Below the pieces are notes generated by a model. That model had not been told where the DNA came from. It saw only the letters and a list, made by a program, of their open reading frames with translations, and ran no database searches. A stretch of DNA of 9,005 bases. Origin: Treponema sp. GTDB lineage: Bacteria; Spirochaetota; Spirochaetia; Treponematales; Breznakiellaceae. Within the stretch, counting starts at the first letter, position 1. The number at the start of each line of letters is the position of its first letter. The position numbers and the translations under genes are program-made. Below are positions 1 through 6,540 of this stretch, piece by piece. Location of the stretch: NCBI GenBank assembly GCA_031259035.1, contig JAIRLZ010000302.1, forward strand, positions 1 through 9,005. Direction: 5' to 3'.

Positions 1-859
1 GGTTGGCGTCCGCAAAGATGCTTTTCGCGGGTATGACCGAAACCAGATACCAATTCGCCTCAGGTATCAGGGAAGAGGCGATAAATACCTCATCATCCAT
101 AGCTGAGAACGAAGGAGAGCCGAGAACCGATGCGCGGTAATGAACAAGTCCCAGTTCGGTAAAGAGGTCTTTTTGCATCACCGCGCTTTCATCCGGGCTG
201 GTAATAAAGAGGCCCTCCTGGGTAATGAGAAAGCTTTGCTGTTGGGGCAACACGTTACGTTCCTTGAGGATGGTTCCCAGAGAGTCTATGGAGACATCCG
301 CGCCAAGCACGCCCAAGTCCCGACGATCTTTATCAAAGACGCTTTTCGCCAGGGTAATAACTAGGCCTCCGCTTGCGGCATCCACATAGGGAGGGGTAAA
401 GGCCATCTTGCCCTGGGCCTTTTTCGCGTCCTGATACCAGGGGCGTTCCAGATTATTCCATGAGTCAGGAGGAATCCAGCTGTTACTGGCGGCGCAATAA
501 CCGCCCGGACCATTCCACAAGAGGTTGTTCGTACTGTAGATCATCATGATAGTATCCGCGGTCGCCTGTATATCATCAAAGTGGAGGCTCAAGGCGTCCC
601 TATCGACAATCGTTTCCCGCATAAACGGGATGGCGCTGATGATCGTATGATCCAGCAGGGCAACGTGCGCGGTGATAATGGCTTCCACTTGGTTCCTCAT
701 ATTGTCGATGTTTTCTTTCGTCGCCGCTTCAATTTGGGTGTAGGAAAGCCTCCGCAGGTGTATCAAGGAGACGGTTGACACGATCAAGGTAATCAAGACG
801 GTGATACTTAAACACACTGTGGTAAATAAAAGGGCGAAAGAGGGTTTTTTATGCTGCAT
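1..859 (-). CDS. Methyl-accepting chemotaxis protein, N-terminal sensor part (partial)
   Basis: Reading the minus strand from an ATG at 859 gives 286 residues that stay open to the window edge, so the C-terminal part lies outside. Residues about 8-35 form one hydrophobic membrane segment after a basic start (MQHKKPS), followed by a long periplasmic region with dCache_1 features: ERPWYQDA, then PPYVDAASGG, then GVLGADVSID, and a second lobe ending EANWYLVSVIP. The arginine, WY pair, tyrosine and two aspartates resemble the amino-acid-binding dCache pattern, although the position five before the arginine is W rather than Y. This layout is typical of chemoreceptors in which HAMP and methyl-accepting signalling domains follow; those domains are not visible here, so a dCache histidine kinase or cyclase remains possible. 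A strong ribosome site, AAGGAG (866-871), lies 6 bases before the start. The ligand is unknown. Confidence 0.75.
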   Translation of the reverse strand, partial: MQHKKPSFALLFTTVCLSITVLITLIVSTVSLIHLRRLSYTQIEAATKENIDNMRNQVEAIITAHVALLDHTIISAIPFMRETIVDRDALSLHFDDIQATADTIMMIYSTNNLLWNGPGGYCAASNSWIPPDSWNNLERPWYQDAKKAQGKMAFTPPYVDAASGGLVITLAKSVFDKDRRDLGVLGADVSIDSLGTILKERNVLPQQQSFLITQEGLFITSPDESAVMQKDLFTELGLVHYRASVLGSPSFSAMDDEVFIASSLIPEANWYLVSVIPAKSIFADAN

Positions 860-1014
860 GATAAACTCCTTCTCAAAAGCAGATAAAGACTTTACAGAGC
901 GGGCGGACGGTGATGGGGTATAAAACAGGTTGCACCTGCGTGATTATCTCTCCTTTTTTTAACGCATGGCGTCCGCCCAAACCGCGTTAAAGCGCATTGG
1001 CTTCACAACAAGCT

Positions 1015-1057
1015 GATGTTACGCTGATTGGTAGCGCAATATCCATAACAAAGTCAA
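1015..1057 (-). repeat. Degenerate copy of promoter/operator-like repeat
   Basis: This stretch aligns with 1108-1151: both begin GATGTTACG and end with ACAAAGTCAA on the plus strand, with scattered substitutions between. On the minus strand it keeps the -35 box TTGACT (1052-1057), but two bases are missing where the other copy has its -10 box, so the hexamer at the right spacing reads CTACCA. The 3' arm of the palindrome is also changed (AATATC instead of AACATC). It looks like an inactivated duplicate. Confidence 0.55.
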
Positions 1058-1105
1058 CCCAACGCTATATACGGAAAACTACATTTTCTCGTGTAATAAA
1101 ATACA

Positions 1106-1151
1106 TAGATGTTACGTTGGTTAGTATAGCGCAACATCTAAACAAAGTCAA
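1106..1151 (-). promoter_or_regulatory. Strong sigma-70-like promoter with a palindrome around the -10 box
   Basis: On the minus strand TTGACT (1146-1151) is followed by exactly 17 bases and then TATACT (1123-1128), a near-consensus vegetative promoter. The -10 box sits in the 13-base loop of an inverted repeat with 11-base arms and one mismatch (1106-1116 TAGATGTTACG with 1130-1140 CGCAACATCTA), the usual geometry of a repressor operator. Transcription would run toward the chemoreceptor start at 859, giving a leader of roughly 250 bases. A 13-codon frame starting at the ATG at 1106 (MYFITRENVVFRI) lies 16 bases behind the -10; it may be a remnant of a lost gene or mean nothing. Whether this promoter serves the chemoreceptor is inference. 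Confidence 0.55.
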
Positions 1152-1176
1152 GTCTTCCGGCGCCATTAGTAGGACA

Positions 1177-1229
1177 TTTTCCCAAAACGCGAACTATGTT
1201 CGGCGAACACGGTTCGCGTTTTGGGAAAA
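1177..1229. repeat. Long perfect-armed hairpin (CCCAAAAC family)
   Basis: Two 18-base arms, 1177-1194 and 1212-1229, are exact reverse complements (TTTTCCCAAAACGCGAAC and its partner). Inside the loop a further 5-base stem TGTTC/GAACA (1197-1201, 1205-1209) closes on GGC, so almost all 53 bases can pair. No T tract follows on either strand, so it is not a standard intrinsic terminator. Hairpins with the same core recur at 1282-1318, 6541-6581 and 8459-8490, which points to a dispersed palindromic repeat. Confidence 0.7.
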
Positions 1230-1281
1230 GCTTTCGAAAAAGCGGTCTAAAGCCCACTTTTTCACTCTAAATCTAAGGCGG

Positions 1282-1318
1282 CTTTCCCAAAACTGCCGCT
1301 CCGCCCGTTTTGGGAAAG
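1282..1318. repeat. Second CCCAAAAC hairpin
   Basis: Arms CTTTCCCAAAAC (1282-1293) and GTTTTGGGAAAG (1307-1318) are perfect 12-base reverse complements around a 13-base GC-rich loop. It lies 53 bases from the previous hairpin and shares its core. It is about 90 bases past the thiN stop on the thiN strand, so it could help end that transcript or protect its 3' end, but there is no T run. Confidence 0.65.
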
Positions 1319-1406
1319 GCTCAATAATAAAAAATTTCAGGCGCCTGCGGCGGCAGATGTGGGGTTAAAAAATCGCGTGCCGCGCCGCGCACTATGCGCC
1401 GCGCAT

Positions 1407-2060
1407 TTATGCGCCATTATCCGCTGTTTCCGCATCCGCAATGGAGACAATGACCAGAAACGTCCCTTGTTCCGCAAAAACCGCGCAATTTCCATTGACC
1501 GCGACATTGCTTATCCCGAAAAAGCCCTTTTTCCACTCAAGTCCATCAAGCGCCCATTGCAATCCCCTGCTCTTCGCCCGTCCGTGCGTTTCGGCGCACG
1601 GAAAGACCGACACGAAGCTTTTCGGCTTTAGACGCAGTTCAAGCGTCTGCGGGGACTGGATGCGGTGGAGGATTTCTCTGTTTGTAATCCACTGGTCAGG
1701 CGAAGGCTCTCGCTCAAAAAGGGCGCGGATGGCGAGAAGGTGATCGATTCTGCCGCCTCCGCCGCCGACAAGCGCGGTATGGACGCAGCCTTTGTCCCAG
1801 AGCAGCGAGAGGGCAATCTCTGTGTCGGTGTAGTCTTTGTCCGCGCTGTACCTGATGATCCTGTCGTGGCTGTATCCGGCGAGACGGCTTTCGCTGTCCA
1901 GCGAATCCATGTCGCCCACGATCCAGTCCGGCCTGACGCCGGCTTGTTCAGCGGTTTCGAGCCCCGAATCTGCGGCGACTATGAGGTCCGCGCCGGACGC
2001 CGCTTTCCGGCATATGGCTACAGAGGGGCTTTCTCCGCCAATAAAAGCGATTCCGCGCAT
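1407..2060 (-). CDS. thiN: Thiamine pyrophosphokinase
   Basis: The 217-residue protein transfers a diphosphate from ATP to thiamine, making thiamine diphosphate in the cytoplasm. Family features appear in order: AADSGL (29-34), the acidic GDMDSLD (49-55), DKDYTDTE (74-81), the glycine-rich GGGGGRIDHLLA (99-110), ITNRE (125-129), and a C-terminal thiamine-binding region with SRGLQWALDG (164-173) and GISN (182-185). Length matches the family and no key motif is missing. An ATG at 2081 would add seven residues (MRYTVKN), but the family normally begins right at the strand leading to GG, and 2081 lies between the predicted -35 and -10 boxes, so I prefer 2060. Neither start has a Shine-Dalgarno site. 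The gene diverges from cca across 38 bases. Its presence suggests use of salvaged thiamine, but no other thiamine genes are here. Confidence 0.88.
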   Translation of the reverse strand: MRGIAFIGGESPSVAICRKAASGADLIVAADSGLETAEQAGVRPDWIVGDMDSLDSESRLAGYSHDRIIRYSADKDYTDTEIALSLLWDKGCVHTALVGGGGGRIDHLLAIRALFEREPSPDQWITNREILHRIQSPQTLELRLKPKSFVSVFPCAETHGRAKSRGLQWALDGLEWKKGFFGISNVAVNGNCAVFAEQGTFLVIVSIADAETADNGA

Positions 2061-2064
2061 ATTC

Positions 2065-2092
2065 TTGACAGTATAACGCATTTTAGTATAAT
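2065..2092 (+). promoter_or_regulatory. Consensus sigma-70 promoter of cca
   Basis: TTGACA (2065-2070), a 16-base spacer, and TATAAT (2087-2092): both hexamers are perfect consensus. Only 6 bases separate the -10 box from the cca ATG at 2099, so the usual start point would fall on or next to the A of the ATG. No Shine-Dalgarno sequence is present in those bases. A leaderless mRNA is the simple prediction. Confidence 0.75.
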
Positions 2093-2099
2093 GTTACAA
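2070..2099 (-). promoter_or_regulatory. Predicted thiN promoter
   Basis: Reading the minus strand, TTGTAA (2094-2099), 18 bases, then TATACT (2070-2075). The ATG at 2060 follows 9 bases behind the -10 box, so the transcript would begin at or within a few bases of the start codon. A second TATACT lies at 2085-2090, just ahead of the alternative ATG at 2081. It overlaps the cca promoter on the other strand almost completely. Confidence 0.45.
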
Positions 2100-3496
2100 T
2101 GCTTTTTATACCGCGCATACTGAAAGATATCGCCCTCATTTTCGCGGAAAGCGGAAAACAGAGCTTCCTTGTGGGCGGCGCGGTGCGCGACATGCTCCGG
2201 GGTGAAAAGGCGCATGACTTTGATCTTGCGACTGACGCGACGCCGGAAGAGGTGGCCGCCATGTTCTGCGCGCTTGGGCGCTCCGTCATCCCCACCGGCA
2301 TCAAACACGGAACCGTCACCGTGCGTTTTAAGGGAGAATCGTTTGAAATCACCACGTTCCGCACCGAGTCTGAGTATCGTGACGGGCGCCATCCTGAAAA
2401 AGTCGCCTATGCCGGGACCATTGAAGAAGACCTCTCCCGCCGCGACTTCACCATGAACGCCATTGCTATGGAATTGCCGAAAGGCCGCGTCGTCGATCCC
2501 TTCAATGGACGCGCCGACATACAAAACGGCGTTATCCGGTGTGTGGGAAGCCCGCTTGAACGCTTTGGCGAAGACGGGCTGCGTTCCCTGCGTTGCGTCC
2601 GCTTTGCGTCCCAGTTGGGCTTTTCCATTGATAAAGAGACGCTCGCCGCCATTCCGCAAACGCTTTCCATCACCGCAAAGGTGGCGGCGGAGCGCAAGCG
2701 CGATGAACTTGACAAAATAATCGGCTCAAGAAAGCCTTCGACCGGTTTTTTGCTCATGGAACAGACAGGACTTCTCCACGAACTGCTTCCTGAGCTTGCC
2801 ATGTGCCGCAATGTCGGACAGAAGGGCGGGCATCGTTTCGACGTACTCGATCATTCGCTGCTTGCCTGCGATTTTGCGGCGGAAAACGGCTGGCCGCATG
2901 AGGTGAGGCTCGCCGCGCTCTTTCACGACATCGGGAAACCCGTTGTCTGCGCCATGAACGAATTCGGCGTACGGACGTTTTACCGCCATGAACGGGAGGG
3001 CGCGGCTCTGGCAAAAAACATATTGAGCCGTTTCCGCTATTCCAACACCGTCATTGACACGGTTGTCCATCTCATAAAAGAACATATGTTCCAATACGAC
3101 GAAGAGTGGTCAGACGCGGCCGTCAGGCGGTTCATTATCCGGGTAGGGGAGGCGTACCTTCCCAATTTATACAAGCTCCGCCATGCGGACGCCTTTGCGA
3201 CCGCCGGCGAACCGCCATCGCCTGATTTCCTCACCCCGCTCATGGACAGGGCAAGCCGCGTTCTTGATGAAAAAAAAGCCCTATCCCGCAAAGATTTGGC
3301 GATTTCCGGCAAAGACCTTATCGCGCTGGACATAAAACACGGACCCCGGATTGGGGTCATCCTGCACGAGCTTCTGGAGGCGGTTCTTGAGGATCCTGAA
3401 CTTAACGCAAAGGAAAAATTGCTTGAAATTGCCGGAAAAATGGAAGACCGGGCGCGGCAAACTCCTACGCCGCCGGCAAATCCACAAAAAACGTAG
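2099..3496 (+). CDS. cca: CCA tRNA nucleotidyltransferase (class II) with HD domain
   Basis: The 465-residue enzyme adds or repairs the 3' CCA of tRNAs. The class II head domain is complete: FLVGGAVRDML (23-33), catalytic HDFDLATDA (39-47; D40 and D42 bind metal), RRDFTMNAIA (114-123), and EDGLRSLRCVRFA (158-170) of the nucleotide-selecting neck. A C-terminal HD-type region follows, with LDHS and then FHDIGKP at about 274-280 and RHE further on, as in many bacterial homologues; it suggests phosphohydrolase activity, although sequence alone cannot separate a CCA enzyme from an A-adding or poly(A) enzyme. The start is fixed by family alignment at the N terminus and by an in-frame stop at 2084. 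There is no ribosome site. The last 32 bases overlap the end of the convergent kinase gene, so the tail (PTPPANPQKT) is coded opposite that protein's end. Confidence 0.93.
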   Translation: MLFIPRILKDIALIFAESGKQSFLVGGAVRDMLRGEKAHDFDLATDATPEEVAAMFCALGRSVIPTGIKHGTVTVRFKGESFEITTFRTESEYRDGRHPEKVAYAGTIEEDLSRRDFTMNAIAMELPKGRVVDPFNGRADIQNGVIRCVGSPLERFGEDGLRSLRCVRFASQLGFSIDKETLAAIPQTLSITAKVAAERKRDELDKIIGSRKPSTGFLLMEQTGLLHELLPELAMCRNVGQKGGHRFDVLDHSLLACDFAAENGWPHEVRLAALFHDIGKPVVCAMNEFGVRTFYRHEREGAALAKNILSRFRYSNTVIDTVVHLIKEHMFQYDEEWSDAAVRRFIIRVGEAYLPNLYKLRHADAFATAGEPPSPDFLTPLMDRASRVLDEKKALSRKDLAISGKDLIALDIKHGPRIGVILHELLEAVLEDPELNAKEKLLEIAGKMEDRARQTPTPPANPQKT

Positions 3497-5270
3497 TTCC
3501 CAGACCGGGGCTTGAGTTAAACCAGATGGCGCCGCCGTGATCGCCGACAATACGTTCCACAATGGGAAGGCCAAGACCCGTACCCGCTTCCTTGGTGGTA
3601 AAATAAGGAGTGAAGATTTTTTTCGCAACTTCAGGAGGGATGCCTTGCCCCGTATCAGTAACGCTGATTCTCCAAAAGATGGCGCCGTGTTTTTTCACCA
3701 TATCGGCTCGTATCTCAATTTTTTTTGCGTCGCCTCCCTCAGCGCCAGCGGCGCTGACACTGTTTATGGCGTCAATGCTATTGACAACAAGATTCGTCAT
3801 AATCTGAGTGAATCTGCGCTCGTCAACCTTTACCGCCGCCGTGCAATCTATAGAGTTGGCGTCGAATTCAATGGCAGGATAGGAAAACCGGTAGGAGGCG
3901 ACAAGCGGTTCAATACGCTCAAATACATTGACGCTTGACAGAGACGGCTCCATAGGACGGGAGAGGGCGCGGAATTCGCTCAACATGTTTGAAAGCCCCT
4001 CGACTTCCTGTATGATGGAAAGCATGGATGATTCCAGTATGTCACCTGTTTTTTCAGGAGCGTTTTGCCAGCGCCGCAACACCCGCTCCGCGGACAGTTT
4101 TATTGGAGTAAGCGGATTTTTTATCTCATGGGCAAGCTGGGCGGCCATTTGCCGCCAAATGGAAATTGTCTCCGCTTTGATGAGAGAATTGCGTGTCTTT
4201 TCCAAATCCCTCACCATGGTATTGAAAGACCGAATTAAAATGCCGAATTCGTCGTTCTTTTTTGCCGTAATGCTAATGGAAAAATCTCCGTTTGCGACTT
4301 TGCGGGTCGCTTCGGTGAGGTCTACGATTGGTTTTGTAATGGTTTTTGTGAACGATATGGCGATGATCAGCGTTATCAGCGCCGCCGGCAGGAAGAAAAC
4401 CGCATAAAAAAAGAGCAAAATTTGTTTAAATTGGATATTCAGCGTCTTGAGCGCATCGAATCTCGCCCGTTGAGTCTCAAAACCATCTATCGCCGCGTCA
4501 AACCCTTCTCCCAGATCGTACGTGACAAGCCGTACGGTTCTCTCGTTTATTACAATGAGATAACGAACCACGTCAACGTCGCGGTTTTTCTGCCGTATGA
4601 CAAAACCCGGAAACCGCGCGGGCGGCGCGTCCAGCGCCTGATCCGCCTTTCCCCAGAAGCGGGAACTTGTCCATTGCGCTTTATCTTCCTCGCCGGAGCC
4701 GCCAGTCATGCCGGGAGTCGAAGGCAATTCAAAATCCTGAACCGCGATCAACCCATCGGGGGGCGACTCGGACTGATTTGCAAGTATCCGGTCAAAGTCG
4801 GTGTTGTCCGCCACATCCTGAGCCTTTTCAAGGTGCAAAGAATACGCATCCATGACAAATTGCTGGGCGTAATTCATGGTGGATTCCATATCCAGCGTTC
4901 TCCAGAACCGCATGATTTCGGTGGTGGATAAAGTCGTAATCAACACAAGGGGAATTGCGGAAAAAAGCAATACAATGGTGAAATATCCAAGGAGGCGCGC
5001 CTGAAATCGCCTGCCGGTTTTTCGCATGATAAAGTCTTGCGCAAGCCGGACGAGAGAGATTATCAAAAATATGAATAAAATCGCCGGTATGGTGAAAAAA
5101 ACGACAAGCATAAGTCTGTCCGTAATGCGGCCATCCTGTAAAATGCTGGCAAAAAACGTTTTTGATAAAAGAATGGTTAATATGCAGAGGAAAATGTAGA
5201 TAAAAATAAGCCCCCATATGCCGATTACAGGAACTGAGGTTTCATTCTCCTTCAAGAAATTTCGATTCAA
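3465..5270 (-). CDS. NtrY-like membrane sensor histidine kinase
   Basis: The 601-residue protein autophosphorylates on histidine in response to an unknown signal and should pass the phosphate to a response regulator, none of which is in the window. Three membrane segments lie at about 17-36, 52-75 and 95-113, then an extracytoplasmic region (about 115-280), a fourth membrane segment (284-306), a HAMP linker (308-360) containing TKPIVDLTEATRKVANGDF, the H box AHEIKNPLTPIKLS (380-393; H381 accepts phosphate), the N box NLVVNSIDAI (493-502), DTGQGI (539-544), FTPYFTTK (553-560) and GTGLGL (563-568). The H-box wording and topology match NtrY, but the PAS domain usual between HAMP and the H box is absent, so it is shorter. 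The start appears to be TTG at 5270, with a weak GGTGA site; no ATG fits. The reading frame overlaps the ptsH end by 29 bases, implying coupled translation. Confidence 0.88.
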   Translation of the reverse strand: MNRNFLKENETSVPVIGIWGLIFIYIFLCILTILLSKTFFASILQDGRITDRLMLVVFFTIPAILFIFLIISLVRLAQDFIMRKTGRRFQARLLGYFTIVLLFSAIPLVLITTLSTTEIMRFWRTLDMESTMNYAQQFVMDAYSLHLEKAQDVADNTDFDRILANQSESPPDGLIAVQDFELPSTPGMTGGSGEEDKAQWTSSRFWGKADQALDAPPARFPGFVIRQKNRDVDVVRYLIVINERTVRLVTYDLGEGFDAAIDGFETQRARFDALKTLNIQFKQILLFFYAVFFLPAALITLIIAISFTKTITKPIVDLTEATRKVANGDFSISITAKKNDEFGILIRSFNTMVRDLEKTRNSLIKAETISIWRQMAAQLAHEIKNPLTPIKLSAERVLRRWQNAPEKTGDILESSMLSIIQEVEGLSNMLSEFRALSRPMEPSLSSVNVFERIEPLVASYRFSYPAIEFDANSIDCTAAVKVDERRFTQIMTNLVVNSIDAINSVSAAGAEGGDAKKIEIRADMVKKHGAIFWRISVTDTGQGIPPEVAKKIFTPYFTTKEAGTGLGLPIVERIVGDHGGAIWFNSSPGLGTTFFVDLPAA

Positions 5271-5511
5271 ATAACTTCACCACTTTTTCCAATGCCTGAA
5301 CTTCATCATCGCCTTCCGCTATGATCTTCAACTTGGTTCCATGCGCCGCGCCGAGGGTAAGCACTCCCATAATAGATTTCGCGTTTATTCTATCGTTGTC
5401 TTTTTCAAAATAAATGTTGGACTTGAAATCTTTAATAGACTGGACAATCATGGCTGACGGACGGGCGTGGATGCCCGCGCGGTTTGTGACGGTTATTATT
5501 TGTTCAATCAT
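5242..5511 (-). CDS. ptsH: Phosphocarrier protein HPr
   Basis: The 89-residue protein is full length for HPr. TNRAGIHARPS places the enzyme I-dependent phosphohistidine at H15, and INAKSIMGVLTLGA places the regulatory serine at S46, both at their canonical positions, so it should be a substrate of the neighbouring HprK. The start is fixed by a strong GGAGG site 7 bases upstream and by homology; an in-frame ATG at 5565 would add 18 unrelated residues. Its ATG overlaps the hprK stop (ATGA), so the two are translationally coupled. No enzyme I, EIIA or sugar permease gene lies in the window; in Treponema HPr is often thought to serve regulation more than sugar uptake, which I cannot test here. 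Confidence 0.95.
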   Translation of the reverse strand: MIEQIITVTNRAGIHARPSAMIVQSIKDFKSNIYFEKDNDRINAKSIMGVLTLGAAHGTKLKIIAEGDDEVQALEKVVKLFESKFLEGE

Positions 5512-6497
5512 ATAATATCCTCCCCGAAATAAACAAATTGGTCGGAATAACTCATTTCCTGCCATTTCATAATATTCTGATTGAATTCTTTAGCCGCGTC
5601 ATAGCCCATTCTTCTCAGGCGTTCATTCATGGCGGCGGTTTCAACAATAACCGGTACGTTTCTGCCGGGCTTGACGGCGATTTCTATTTTCGGTACGCTG
5701 ACGCCCAAAAGCTCCAGATATTTTCGCTCAATACCCAGCCTGTCATAGGTTTTATCCGCTTTTTCTTCTTCCAGTTCTATGACAAGCTGCACCTGTTTTT
5801 GATCCCGCACCGATCCTATGCCGAACAGATGCGTGATGTTGATGATGCCGAGTCCGCGTATTTCCATGTGGTGGCCGATGATCTTGTTCGACCCGGCGCC
5901 AAGCAAAACATTGCCGTTGACGCACCGCACGTCAACCATATCATCGGCCACGAGCCGATGCCCGTGTTTGATAAGCTCCAACGCGGCCTCGCTCTTTCCC
6001 ACACCCGATTCGCCTACGATAAGCACGCCAAGTCCGTACACTTCCATCAAAACGCCGTGGATGCCCTTGCGCGGCGAGAATATGTTCGACAATATGCGGA
6101 TGAGGCGCGCGACAAATTCGGCGGTGGTCAGGTCCGTCTGTAAAATAGGGCAATGGGCTTCTTCCGCCTTCGCCATAAAATTGCGGTGTGGGATTAATTG
6201 ATGGGTGAACACGCAGCAGGGGATCAAATACGAAAAGAATTGCTGAATTGTCTCGGTTTGTTCCGCCTGAATCAGCTTTTCCAGATAGGCGTATTCCCCG
6301 CGTCCGAATACCTGTATACGCTGATACGCAAACGATTCGAAAAAGCCGGATAAAGCGAGTCCGGGGCGGTTCAGATCGGGGTTGACTATTTCCCTGCCCA
6401 GCCCTTTCCTATCCCCTATGCTGGTGAGATTCAGCGAGTTGTGTTCTTTGAAGTCAAGGTTTATAAGGTCAAGCACGGTAAATTTTAACTTTGCCAT
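5508..6497 (-). CDS. hprK: HPr kinase/phosphorylase
   Basis: The 329-residue cytoplasmic enzyme phosphorylates HPr on Ser46 with ATP or pyrophosphate and reverses the reaction with phosphate. The N-terminal domain carries NRPGLALSGFFESFAYQRIQ (43-62). The kinase core follows: IHGVLMEVYG (146-155, catalytic H147), Walker A GESGVGKS (162-169), ELIKHGHRLVADD (174-186), and the family signature MEIRGLGIIN (211-220). All catalytic residues known for the family are present and the length is normal. I chose ATG 6497 (MAKLKFTVLDL) because homologues begin there; an in-frame start at 6533 adds a hydrophobic stretch and lies inside the predicted promoter. There is no Shine-Dalgarno site, and the -10 box ends 7 bases upstream. 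It is the first gene of the hprK-ptsH-kinase unit. Confidence 0.95.
   Translation of the reverse strand: MAKLKFTVLDLINLDFKEHNSLNLTSIGDRKGLGREIVNPDLNRPGLALSGFFESFAYQRIQVFGRGEYAYLEKLIQAEQTETIQQFFSYLIPCCVFTHQLIPHRNFMAKAEEAHCPILQTDLTTAEFVARLIRILSNIFSPRKGIHGVLMEVYGLGVLIVGESGVGKSEAALELIKHGHRLVADDMVDVRCVNGNVLLGAGSNKIIGHHMEIRGLGIINITHLFGIGSVRDQKQVQLVIELEEEKADKTYDRLGIERKYLELLGVSVPKIEIAVKPGRNVPVIVETAAMNERLRRMGYDAAKEFNQNIMKWQEMSYSDQFVYFGEDII
5517..5525 (-). promoter_or_regulatory. Ribosome binding site of ptsH inside hprK
   Basis: GGGGAGGAT on the minus strand, 7 bases ahead of the ptsH ATG and inside the last codons of hprK (Gly-Glu-Asp). It settles the ptsH start at 5511 and contrasts with the missing site in front of hprK. 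Confidence 0.8.
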
Positions 6498-6504
6498 ACA
6501 CAAA

Positions 6505-6533
6505 AGTATATAGTAAAAGGAAAAATGTTTCAA
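6505..6533 (-). promoter_or_regulatory. Predicted promoter of the hprK-ptsH-kinase unit
   Basis: On the minus strand TTGAAA (6528-6533), exactly 17 bases, TATACT (6505-6510), then 7 bases (TTTGTGT) to the hprK ATG at 6497. The start point expected from this promoter coincides with the start codon, and no ribosome site exists, so hprK should be translated from a leaderless mRNA. Confidence 0.7.
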
Positions 6534-6540
6534 GAAAGCG

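Larger units (their letters stand above)
860..1406. other. Gene-free stretch between chemoreceptor and thiN
   Basis: I see no convincing gene in these 547 bases. They hold the leader of the chemoreceptor gene, a small CAGGT-TGC-ACCTG palindrome (926-938), a 9-base inverted repeat GGGCGGACG/CGTCCGCCC (901-909 with 970-978), two promoter/operator-like direct repeats (1015-1057 and 1106-1151), and two hairpins built on CCCAAAAC/GTTTTGGG. Just past the thiN stop there is GC-rich DNA with TGCGCGGCGC repeated twice on the minus strand and then TTTTTT (about 1367-1372); this could end thiN transcription but the stem is poor. The longest open frame across the region, on the plus strand, runs through the repeats and both hairpins and looks like chance. 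Confidence 0.6.

Noticed and set aside
1177..1229. Intrinsic terminator
   Set aside because: The stem is strong but neither strand has the T tract that should follow it.
997..1368. A 123-codon open frame on the plus strand in the gene-free region
   Set aside because: It reads straight through two promoter-like repeats and two hairpins, has no ribosome site and resembles no family I know.
1665..2123. A 152-codon open frame antisense to thiN
   Set aside because: The minus strand holds an intact, recognisable thiamine pyrophosphokinase; the antisense frame is a by-product of its codon use.
2018..2659. A 213-codon minus-strand frame opposite the start of cca
   Set aside because: It lies over the conserved catalytic head of cca and shows no family features.
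3928..4931. Two long plus-strand frames opposite the sensor kinase
   Set aside because: The kinase has all catalytic boxes in order on the minus strand; the antisense frames carry no recognisable motif.
5508..6143. A 201-codon plus-strand frame opposite hprK
   Set aside because: hprK is complete and conserved on the other strand; this is a shadow frame.
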